From: Notospermus geniculatus
Taxonomy: Eukaryota; Nemertea; Pilidiophora; Heteronemertea; Lineidae
Assembly: GCA_002633025.1 (NCBI GenBank)
Contig: NMRB01000041.1
Coordinates: 797,622-861,621 of the forward strand
Reading direction: 5' to 3'
Length of the DNA: 64,000 nt
Part shown: piece after piece, positions 55,401-64,000 of the stretch
Layout: the number at the start of each line of letters is the position of its first letter
Numbering within the stretch: the stretch's first letter is position 1
Notes under the pieces: generated by a model
What the model was told of the DNA's origin: nothing
What the model saw: the letters and a program-made list of their open reading frames with translations, nothing else
Database searches by the model: none
Made by a program: the position numbers and the translations under genes

Positions 55401-55750
55401 TTGAAACTCAAGTTGATACGTAACGGGGGATCCCAATTAATGCAGAAAGTCCCGCTCCTCGGTGACGACTGCATAACTCAGATACGGATAACCACAAGCT
55501 TGGTTTCAACATTTTCTTTGTCGGGGTACCCTCATTTGAAGGCCCACTCAGTAAGTTGGTTTTTATTAAGACAGGGTCTACTTAACAACCCGAATGAAAT
55601 TCTTATTTTAAGTATTAACGCAAATGATCAGGTGTAACAGTAAAGAGTGTCTCCCGGTAAATGTGTCCGCTTCTATGTTCCTTGACGGATTAAGGTGCAT
55701 GGCCAGAGAACAATCGCTAAAGGTTAGAATGTAACAATAGGGGTCTTTTG

Positions 55751-56661
55751 TACAGGCATTGACAGATGTTTATCTACACTTTGTATCTTGAATATTTCAA
55801 AGATCACCGAACCAATTTTGATGCGGTTTGTTGCATATGAAAGGAAAACATGTTGGTCACATTTCTGCATCAAAATTTTGGAAATTTCGAAATATCAAAA
55901 TTATGTAATTGCTTGTCAGAAAAAATCTCGAAAATCAACACCTTTTATTTTGTGATTATATTTTTATTTTTATAGTGTTTCTGACAGAATGGAAGTTTCT
56001 AAGGATTTTGGTGCTGGTTTCATCAAAATATGTCGAGTGGTTGCTGAGAGATTTGAAATTATCAAAATTTTGATATTTTGAGATTTTCACGATTTTTCAC
56101 AAAATTTTGGTGTCAGTGGATAGAGCTGACCTCAAATCATAAAATTATGGAAATTTTGGATGATTCGCATAAACTGGTTAGAATTTACGCATATTTTTCA
56201 AAATATCAACATTTTGATATTACGATATTTCTGCACAGTTAACCCCAAAAAGTTTCAAAATAACGTAAACCTGTTATCTGATACTAGCTTTATCCAATGG
56301 TATGAAAATTTCTTGAAAAACGCGAAAATCTCAAAATATCAATATTTTGATAATCTCAAATATCTCAGTAACCACTCGATAGATTTTGATGAAACTAGCA
56401 CCAAAATGCTTAGAAACTTCCCTTCTATCAGAACAACTATAAAAATGAAAATATAATCACAAAATAAAAGGTGTTGATTTTCGAAGTTTTTTCTGACAAG
56501 CAATTACATAATTTTGATATTTCGAAATTTCGAAAATTTTGATGCAGAAATGTGACCAACAAGTTTTCCTTTCATATGCAACAAACCGCATCAAAATTGG
56601 TTCGGTGGTCCTTGAAATATTCAAGATACAAAGTGTAGATAAACATCTGTCAATGCCTGTA
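55751..56661. mobile_element. 911-bp foldback with ~340-bp arms
   Basis: The left arm TACAGGCATTGACAGATGTT runs to about 56095; its complement runs from about 56300 to 56661. Mismatches are modest throughout. The loop (56100-56300) holds no gene. 56665-57035 shows nothing recognised. Confidence 0.92.
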
Positions 56662-57482
56662 CATAGGGCAGTATTTCCTAAGGGACATTCCTTCCTGTCA
56701 CACCTGGTTAATGCATACGTGTAAACACAAGACCTGCATGTCCAGGTTGTCGGGAATTATGAGTAAAAATTTCTTGGACACGCTGTGTTTCATTCTTGTT
56801 TTATGCTCCGGCATTATTGCAGGTGTTTTGAATGTAGTCATTATTATATCCTAGCCGTATATGAAAATAATGTATACAATGTTTTCAGTATAATGTTCGT
56901 CTGTTTAGAATTTAGGAGAGGGATCAACTGTTTACGGTTTTATTTAAATGCATCGAAAGATCCCTCGATCCTCATCACTTGTGAATGGGTGTCAGTCAAC
57001 AGAGTTATCCAATAAGCCAGGGCAAAAGCAGCATGATATCGTGTAGCCTGGTTCCCTGGCCTCCGTCGAGATGGCGCTGCGTAGACGGAGGCCAGGCAGT
57101 AGCCGTTGAGCATGGTTGAGAGTGACGTCATGGACAGGTGACTAAGCCAGCCTACCGATTCTGTGTAATCGATTCGACCAAGTAAAAAATACTTCAAAGT
57201 CATAAATATACGTTCTTTTTACCAGTGGTGTGTGTAACAAGTATGAATTAGCTAAATCCATATTTTTTCTCTATCATTATTCCCAAATTCGCCCTTTTCA
57301 TTGTCAGATTAATTGACGCCATGAATCCCGAGGCCATACCCTTTAACTTCTTTGATTGGCATTTTTCAGAGTGTCCGTGATACAGTTCCTTTGGTCTTTA
57401 TGGATAATGTCACTCCGATAAAAGTTCGTTAGTAAAAAAGTTTTTAAAAGTCTTTAAATAGTCTTTAAAAACTTAAAACACG

Positions 57483-57521
57483 ACGTTTCCCCAAGTACTC
57501 CACTTGGCTTTTTCAGGTGTA
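57483..57521 (-). other. Hammerhead-like hairpin, copy 5
   Basis: The minus strand reads CCTGAAAAAGCCAAGTGG, then CTTGGGGAAACGTCG. It is the inverted mate of the copy at 59201. Confidence 0.4.
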
Positions 57522-57903
57522 ATGATAAAGTGTCCAACAGGAGAGTATATATATGTGCACTACTTGTCACTGGTTTATTTCTACACAATGCTTATAATCC
57601 TGTTATTGAAACCAGTGACAAGTAGTGCACATATATCGGGTGGGGCAGAAAAAACGATAACACTTTTTAAAGTAGAATAATTCAAAAATTACTATACCTA
57701 TAACTTTGAAATTTTACAGGTAGTAAGATAGGGATGTTTGACAACGCCCCTTCAAATTGCAGGTCCATAGCATAAAAACTGTGAAAATTATGACATTTTG
57801 AAAATTTTCGGTCAAGACCAGAAATGCCAGTCTGGGATAGTTACATCAGACCTACCCCAGTTCACATGAACAATGGAAAATGTGTCCCCCGTCTTGCTCA
57901 ATA

Positions 57904-58196
57904 GACGGCACACAAGCAGACTGGCTCAGAACTATCTGGAGGAGGCAACTCCTCACTTTATAAGAAAGGGTGAGTGGCCGCCACCGTCACCGGACACGAG
58001 ACCTATGGATTACGGCATGTGGAACAGTCTCTAGGAAAAGGTTTAGGAAGGGCGGACGAAACCATTCACGGAAAATGAACTGAAGGAGAGAATTCCGGAG
58101 AAATGGGCAGGAATAAGCTTAGAAGAAATAAGAAATTCGATTTCAGGGTGGAAAAAGCGCTTGCGTGCCGTCTTTGAGCAAGACGGGGGACACATT
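57904..58196 (+). pseudogene. Mariner-type transposase, C-terminal remnant
   Basis: One frame reads QNYLEEATPHFIRKGEWPPP then SPDTRPMDYGMW, holding the third catalytic Asp (SPD) and the WPP motif of Tc1/mariner-type transposases. Further on, ENELKERIPEKWAGISLEEI and VFEQDGGHIG follow. Two in-frame TAG codons lie after GMWNSL and EKV. The first two catalytic Asps are missing. Confidence 0.8.
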
Positions 58197-58197
58197 G

Positions 58198-58923
58198 GGT
58201 GTGGTCAGAATTCTGTGTATGTTATGTGTTATGTGTCAATGTTAAAGATCTGTTACAGATATGTAACATTTATCACCAATTCTGACCTCACGACAAACAG
58301 GCAAGTAACATGGCTGTTAGTGTTACAGTTCTGTTTAAATAGATCTATTTTAACAGCTCCTGTTACAGGACATGTTAAGTCTAACAGAACTGTTACAGGC
58401 GTGTAACAGGCGATGTTAATTCAATCAAGGTGGACTGAAATCTGTTGAACGAAATTTCTTTATAACTTTGGTAATTCTTGATGAAATAAGCTGGGGTTTT
58501 TACTAAATTGCTTAGAAGAGACCCCTCTTCATTTTCAACACACTGGTTAAAATATGCAGAAATTCCCCTAGATTTTATAAATTTTAACCACTTAGTGGTT
58601 AAGAATCTGTAACACCGTCAAGAGGTCAGAATTTCTCATGTTAGTGTTGTTATTGTTACAACCAACTTTGTTTTGACAAACTGTGTTCAAGAAGATATTT
58701 GCTCGGAAAGGGGTGAAAACTTTGTCCAAGAGCCTGCCAAAAGTAATGAGCCTTTAGAGAGACACATAAGACTCACACAGGAGCAGCTGGATCAGTTGGT
58801 TAACGATTTTCATCTTAACAGCCCCTTTTCAACAGTGTTGAAGGGGCTGTGGTAAATGTTGAAATTGACAGATCTGTAACACTAACACAAAACACAGAAC
58901 ATACACGGAATTCTGACCTCACC
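58198..58923. mobile_element. 726-bp 'GGTGWGGTCA' element built from TGTTACAG words
   Basis: TIR GGTGTGGTCAGAATTC (GGTGAGGTCAGAATTC at the other end) with the 5-bp duplication CATTG on both sides. The interior repeats CTGTTACA/TGTAACAG (58250-58400). It interrupts the mariner-type remnant; the inverted copy of that site at 57880 lacks it. Confidence 0.88.
58673..58855 (+). other. Open frame inside the 726-bp element
   Basis: A 60-residue frame with an ordinary protein-like composition (HIRLTQEQLDQLVNDFHLNS) ends just after a CCCCTT...AAGGGG hairpin at 58821-58849. The frame stays open upstream to about 58610. I do not recognise it. It could be a captured exon or chance. Confidence 0.3.
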
Positions 58924-59200
58924 CATTGTCCATTGTTCATGTGAAATGAGGTAGGTCTGATGTAATTTCTCAGACCGGCATTTCTGGTCTTGACCGAAAA
59001 TTTTCAAAACGCCATAATTTTCACAGTTTTTATGCTATGGACCTGCAATTTGGGGTGGAGTTGTCAAACATCCCCATCTTACTACCTGTAAAATTTCAAA
59101 GTTATACGTACAATAGTTTTTGAATTATTCTAGTTTTAAAAGTGTTATCGTTTTTTCTGCCCCACCCGATATACTCTCCTGTTGGACACTTTATCATTAC

Positions 59201-59238
59201 ACCTGAAGAAGCCAAGTGGAGTACTTGGGGAAACGTCG
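59201..59238 (+). other. Hammerhead-like hairpin, copy 6
   Basis: CCTGAAGAAGCCAAGTGG, loop, CTTGGGGAAACGTCG. The stem CCAAGT/ACTTGG is perfect. Confidence 0.5.
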
Positions 59239-59444
59239 TGTTTTAAGTTTTTAAAGACTTTTTAAAGACTTTTAAAAACTTTTTTACTAACGAACTTTTA
59301 TCGGAGTGACATTATCCATAAAGACCAAAGGAACTGTACCATACCCTTTCCCCGGAATTCAGGGGAAAAGCAACGGCTACTGCCTGGCCACCGTATACAC
59401 AGCGCCATCTCGACGGTGGCCAGGGAACCAGGCTAGATATTGTG

Positions 59445-60215
59445 TTCTAAAAACTGATTTATGTGGCTTAGTGATGTATTATACGTATATTTGTCAAGAT
59501 TGCTGAAGATGCCATTTTCAAGTATGCACAATGTCCATCCATTACACGAGTGAAAAGAAAGCCACCCTAAACATGCTAAATGCATCTGGTGCCCGCTATA
59601 TTCGGTCAACTTTTTCGCCAAATTTTCTATGGTGTGGTCAGTTAAGGCTTACATGTGGATTCGCTGAATAGCGGCAGACCGTCAGTCTGAATAATCGTAT
59701 GAAAAAGTTGACGGCATGTGGCATACATTTCGCCGCCGGTTCTATGCAAAAGAACAACTCTTCCCAACGGCTAGGTATGCTTCTTCCCTTGTGCTGACTG
59801 ACACCAAGGTGCCTGCCCTTTGCACCATCAATATCCATGAAACTTTAAACATGTTAATGATACCAATTTATACTGTTTCTTTTTTTTTTTTTTCGCTGGT
59901 ATGTCCATAGGTTGCGATCATTATCTAGTGACATGCGACCTCACTATGTTCTCCTGATACCACTTCCCATCAGGGACGCTATTCTTAACTACTTGATTCT
60001 TCTCCAGAAGCCTTGTTCTATATTTTTGGCTAACTTTTAGCAAATGCTGTTAACTTTCAATTTTGTAGTACATTTACATTGGACACTGCTGTGCAAATCT
60101 TAAGTAAAAGTATTAACTTTTATGAATACTAGCCATTTTGCCGTCCAGTGTACACGAAAGATAACATTGGTTGATTTTAAAGCCAAGTTTATAATGGCTT
60201 ACCGGTAATGTATTG
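59445..60215. other. No recognised feature
   Basis: A poly(T) tract at 59878-59894 is the only notable item. Confidence 0.4.
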
Positions 60216-60219
60216 TAAA

Positions 60220-61056
60220 CATCGACTTCGAAAGCACTCAATATATCCTATAAATTGTAATGCACAGATCATTTTCTGATGCTATTTTATGATGATATAA
60301 TTATTGTGCATCACTGCTGCTGAAAATATTACAATGTACAGTCAACTCTCATTATACTGCCAGTGGCGGTACAGCGAGGGTATTGCTGTTGGCAATGGGG
60401 TATTGGGGTACAGGGTATTGCTGTTGGCAATGTTGAATTGCCTTCAAGCGAGAAAGTAAATTGTCTGTGGCGGTGTAGCGAGGGGCAGTGTAACGAGAGT
60501 GGACTGTATCGTGTTTTACTGTATTACTCTAGTGTAATTACTCTAGATCATTCCAAATGAATTCTTCTCTATAATATATGTAGGGTTAGTATATGAAATA
60601 AATAAATTTACTCCGTGATTAGATAAGAATCGTTGAGATTTTCTGTCTGAACATGAAAGTGGTGTTCCACATGATTTTAAAAGTGGGACATTGACCAAAT
60701 CTTGTCCGTGATTCCTGACCCCACCACATGATACCGGTTTAAAGGTATATCACGACTTCATTGTTTACATTTCAATGTTTGTAAACATGGATGTTTACAT
60801 TATGTTAATTTGGACTTTTGGGACAGACAAACCCACCAAATTTAATACTTTCAGTCTCAAAAGAATTTCTAGAGGGGCACGCCACCAACAAATTACTCAT
60901 AAGACAAAGAAAGACTGGATATAAACAAACAAAATGTAAATAAACAATGATTTTCGTGGCCCGCGAAAATACCCGTGATACATTATCTTTAACATCTCGT
61001 GCCTAAAACATGATTGGCAGGGTGCCAGTGATGTCTCCTTTATAACAGCAATCTGG
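60220..61056 (+). repeat. Segmental unit d (divergent)
   Basis: Keeps AAATGAATTCTTCTCTAT (compare AAATGAATTTTGCTCTAT), GAGATTTTCT, GAAAGTGGTG and CAGCAATCTGGCC in the order of units b and c. It is interrupted by a pogo-type MITE. Confidence 0.65.
60340..60506. mobile_element. pogo/Tigger-type MITE
   Basis: TA flanks; ends CAGTCAACTCTCATTATAC and GTAACGAGAGTGGACTG, characteristic of pogo-like elements. It contains the direct repeat GGGTATTGCTGTTGGCAATG twice. Confidence 0.85.
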
Positions 61057-61064
61057 CCTATTTT

Positions 61065-61541
61065 TAGTCCGAACACTGCCTCCTGTTGCTCATTTGCAGA
61101 ACTGACGGCCGCAACAAGAGTCAGATGAAGCCTATCGCGGGGGGTCTATTTTGATTGGTCCGTCCATCTCCAGGTCGTGTTTTGAATACATTTAGTGCAC
61201 GGCAATCGTATCACTTGACAACGCTGCTTTGAGGCATTTAACTTGCTGTTTCAATCACGCAATCACGCTCTCTGTTCACTCTTAGCCAGACAAACATTAA
61301 GAAAACCGCAATTTGTTATCAAAATCACAAAAAATATTCCTCTCGAAAAGCCGAATCGGCGAATGCACAGCATCGCCATCTTTACAGTTTGAGGTCACGT
61401 GATACGGGAACCACCATTCCGTGATCTGATCATGCTGATGACGCAGAAACAAAATCTGGTTCTTCGGTTACTCATCATCTGACTCTGTATTAGCGTCCAG
61501 CTGATTCTAAAAATAGCAATACGAGTCAGACGTTCGGACTA
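61065..61541. mobile_element. Mutator-like MITE, copy 2 (uninterrupted)
   Basis: TIR TAGTCCGAAC/GTTCGGACTA; 9-bp duplication GCCTATTTT at 61056-61064 and 61542-61550. Complement of 35642-36541 minus the hAT insertion. Confidence 0.9.
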
Positions 61542-61559
61542 GCCTATTTTTGGTGGATA

Positions 61560-62040
61560 GGCCTGTGAGAAGCGCTAGAAACGCTGTTTAATTTTACAGA
61601 AAATTGCCTGCAGAAAATTGCCCCAGAACTATCCTGTCGATTTATTGGTGGCAACTTTTCCTCCAACAGAGGATTAGAATAGATGAGGCCTTCGTACCCG
61701 CTCACTCTCTAAGTGTCGTGAGGCTCCGCAAATCTATGGTAATATCACAAGTAGATTTTACAGAATAGTTCTAGTGGGGACTCTGCTTCAGGCACTTTTC
61801 TGTAAGATCTACTATTTTTTTAACAGTGAACGATAGAGTCAAACTGGATTCGCTAACACAGTGTGGAATACATTTTGTTAATATGGCTGTCAATTGCATA
61901 GGAATGCATGGTCTGATACGCTTCTGAACCCTTTTTTCTCGTGCATTCGGCACGCCTGGAGACCGTATATCTTTGTTTCTTCATCAATAACACTGAACTT
62001 CAAGAGACAGAACAGTATGCCATGCAAGATGTTAAGCAGG
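61560..62040. other. No recognised feature
   Basis: Nothing supported here. Confidence 0.4.
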
Positions 62041-62041
62041 A

Positions 62042-62145
62042 GAAGGCCGAACGTAACTCAGTGGTAGACCTGTCTACTAAAGCCTGGGATCCACTGTCCC
62101 GGCGCAGTTAAGATTCGCCTGGGATCCACTGTCCCGGCGCAGTTA
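62042..62145 (+). repeat. tRNA-like start with a ~34-bp tandem duplication
   Basis: TAACTCAGTGGTAGACC resembles a tRNA A-box. GCCTGGGATCCACTGTCC continues CGGCGCAGTTAAG and is present twice (62082 and 62116). Confidence 0.6.
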
Positions 62146-62149
62146 AGTC

Positions 62150-62960
62150 GCCGCCGCAGGCGAGCTTACGATCTACGACATGATCGCAGGCTGCCGTACG
62201 TTCCCTTTACACCGGGTACCGGTCTACAAATTGAGATATACTCTTTCCTTCCCTGCCGCCTCCACACCGTAGTGCTGGCGAAGCGCAGAGACTCGGGTCA
62301 GATCTTAAATGCCAAATGTCATTGGTTCATACCGCCTCCGATGTTGCGAGTCGTCGCTGCCGTAAACCACAAATATGACTGCCGAGGATGGAATTAACGG
62401 CCTGGCTGGAATTGGTGTACCCAACGGGTTGAGGTAGGGAGAATTTAGAACGCAATCGAAAAACATCGTTAAAAGTAACATTGCGAACACAACAAAGTTG
62501 CATCAGAATATGTAGCATCTATCATCATGCCGAATTTCGAGAGAGAACAACGCTTCTAAAAGGGATTTTATTGAGCCGCCTTCCAGCCAGATAATCCGAA
62601 ACACTGCAGTCGTTGGATTGGATGGAGCGAAGTGGTGCTTCAATCAGGGCGCGCTAGGAGTCTAACGTAGACATATGCGAACTATGCCTGTAGGCCCTGG
62701 CTTTCCCGTCTTTGTAACTCATCCATAACTGTAAGCATTTTTATTTTGTACATGGATGCCTACATTATGCCGGCAAGCTGCGACAGGATAGACGGACACC
62801 ATGAAGTACTTTTGAATGCATCTCTGCAAAAGTAAGTCCAACCGATTCAGCAGAGAAGGAAGTTGAGGCTGCTGTTTAAGGTGAAGGAACACCTAAAGAG
62901 ATCGGCACAGGCCTAGCGGTGGTCTCAGAACTAAATCAATCTTGTGGCAACCCATAACAA
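62150..62960. other. No recognised feature
   Basis: No gene, repeat or structural RNA that I can support. Confidence 0.4.
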
Positions 62961-62964
62961 TAGA

Positions 62965-63088
62965 GAGTCTCCGCAAAGGCCCCGAAACGCCAACGTTAAC
63001 GTCAATCCCATTGTTCGATGCCGCGAATAGAGCAGCCAACAAAAGGATAGACGTCCGCGTCGGCGTTTCGGGGGCTTTGCGAAAACTC
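62965..63088. mobile_element. ~120-bp MITE, copy 2 (pair with 6205)
   Basis: Same ends and loop as 6205-6330, with about 15 percent visible difference. Confidence 0.85.
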
Positions 63089-63401
63089 TGTAATAGCTTA
63101 ATATTTTACCGACTCGAATGGAATTCCCCGCTTTTCCTACGACTTTCGGTTTTGTTTTGCACTTAATTGCTTGATGATTTTTGTGAAGTATCCGTAGTAA
63201 ACTTAGTCTCCAGGTGCCTATAGAGAGAGTTTGGTGATATCCGAGTGAAACCTTACGCGTACTAGTATCCCAGAAAATGTGAATCAGGGCATTTTTACAC
63301 CTTAATTACATGTAGTTTATAACGGGTAACTGATTTAATTTTTGAGAAAAATCTCTAGAGGCACCTGAAGACTGCTTGTCTTTATGTAATGGTAAAATCC
63401 A

Positions 63402-63552
63402 GGGCCCGGTTGCACGAAACTCACGACAGCGCTATCTTGGTGTTAGCGCTATCTTCATGTTAGATGACGTAAAAATCCATTGTTCTTTTACGTCATTTAA
63501 CATCAAGTTAGCGCTAACACCAAGATAGCGCTGTCGTGAGTTTCGTGTTTCC
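63402..63552. mobile_element. Foldback MITE 'GGGCCCGGTTGCACGAAAC', copy 2
   Basis: Arms of about 65 bp (CACGACAGCGCTATCTTGGTG) with a CATTGTTC loop. The right terminal GGGCCC is degraded. Confidence 0.85.
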
Positions 63553-63748
63553 TAAGTGGTGTGACGTCATGTGCTGGCGGACTGATCCTATTGAATTCAT
63601 TCTGGTTTGGAACTCCGCCCGGTTCGCCACGGCGGGCACGCTCTCCGTGCCGCCGCGGGGTTCTGTTTGTACATGTACACCGTTCCTCGGGCCACGTTCA
63701 GGTTGGTATTTGGTGAGTATATGCCGATTTTGTCCGTATTCGGGGAGG

Positions 63749-64000
63749 CCCCTGCTATGTGTCTGGGGAGGTATGACGGTAATCTCAGGACCGCTGTCCT
63801 GGTGATAGGCCGTAGTCCCTGCTTTGTGCTCTGGGACAACCCCTGCTATGTGTCTGGGGAGGTATGACGGTAATCTCAGGACCGCTGTCCTGGTGATAGG
63901 CCGTAGTCCCTGCTTTGTGTTCTGGGACAACCCCTGCTATGTGTCTGGGGAGGTATGACGGTAATCTCAGGACCGCTGTCCTGGTGATAGGCCGTAGTCC
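63749..64000. repeat. 91-bp tandem repeat reaching the window edge
   Basis: CCCCTGCTATGTGTCTGGGG starts at 63749, 63840 and 63931, exactly 91 bp apart and nearly identical. The array continues beyond 64000. Confidence 0.95.

Larger units (their letters stand above)
57636..59169. mobile_element. Mariner-type element with inverted-duplicated end
   Basis: TA flanks and TIR TCGGGTGGGGCAGAAAAAAC. The left arm (57636-57903) is an inverted copy of the element's own right end (58174-58197 plus 58924-59169), so the original left half with most of the transposase was replaced. Confidence 0.82.
57040..59440. repeat. Large composite inverted repeat
   Basis: 57040-57110 (GCCTGGTTCCCTGGCC...) is the complement of 59372-59440, and 57393-57545 is the complement of 59171-59328. 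Between them 57551-57636 is a further hairpin (ATATGTGCACTACTTGTCAC). The mariner-type element lies within. Confidence 0.85.

Noticed and set aside
63514-63930. 138-codon minus-strand frame at the window edge
   Set aside because: Most of it lies in a 91-bp repeat whose period rotates the reading frame, and the start is inside a MITE arm.

Overview
The window is animal nuclear DNA. It has spliced genes with pyrimidine-tract/AG acceptors and GT donors, very low coding density, tRNA-derived SINEs and dozens of DNA transposons. Both a conserved V-ATPase assembly factor (CCDC115) and stonustoxin-type perforin-like proteins with FN3 domains are present, and TAGGCCTA and ACATGTA words are frequent. 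This fits a marine invertebrate, most likely a deuterostome such as an echinoderm, hemichordate or lancelet. The species is inference and low confidence. Three runs of N (1818-1827, 12323-12366, 29025-29315) and two single N (13396, 14560) mark assembly joints.

Only four loci look like host genes. (1) An internal WD40-repeat exon lies on the minus strand at 10900-11508. (2) A CCDC115 / Vma22-type V-ATPase assembly factor lies on the minus strand at 13556-14272. (3 and 4) Two tandem plus-strand paralogues of the stonustoxin (SNTX) family lie at 41027-42700 and 47408-49690. Both have intronless coding exons that follow homologous 5'UTR acceptor sites (39962 and 47069). The second carries two C-terminal FN3 domains that the first lacks. 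The first has a 5'UTR grown into a tandem array of ~72-bp units, and the second has a stop codon lying inside a 62-bp minisatellite.

Mobile DNA fills most of the rest. 14.56-17.47 kb is the end of a Polinton/Maverick: a frameshifted DDE integrase, a zinc-finger reading frame joined in frame to a PolB N-terminus across one TAA, and a terminal inverted structure. 20.9-24.9 kb is a decayed PIF/Harbinger element (Myb-like tail and DDE transposase), itself split by another element that carries a SINE. Mariner-type remains lie at 44.8, 52.4 and 57.6 kb, a pogo-type MITE at 60.3 kb, hAT-type ends at 28.2, 36.1 and 44.1 kb, and Mutator-like MITEs with 9-10 bp target duplications at 35.6 and 61.1 kb. 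Many perfect or near-perfect foldbacks are also present.

Three themes stand out. First, a group of 0.7-1.0 kb TIR elements is built internally from many short palindromes related to one motif (GAGAC, CCGTCACGG, GTTAAC, TGTTACAG, TACTTTGAACA). Two of these share the terminus GGTGAGGTCA and sit at CATT(G/A) sites. Second, several elements are nested two or three deep, and two of the insertions can be read against an uninterrupted copy elsewhere in the window. Third, a hammerhead-ribozyme-like hairpin (CTGAAGAAG-stem-GAAA) recurs at six or more places. 51.9-61.1 kb is built on a degenerate tandem segmental duplication that has been split by several transposons.
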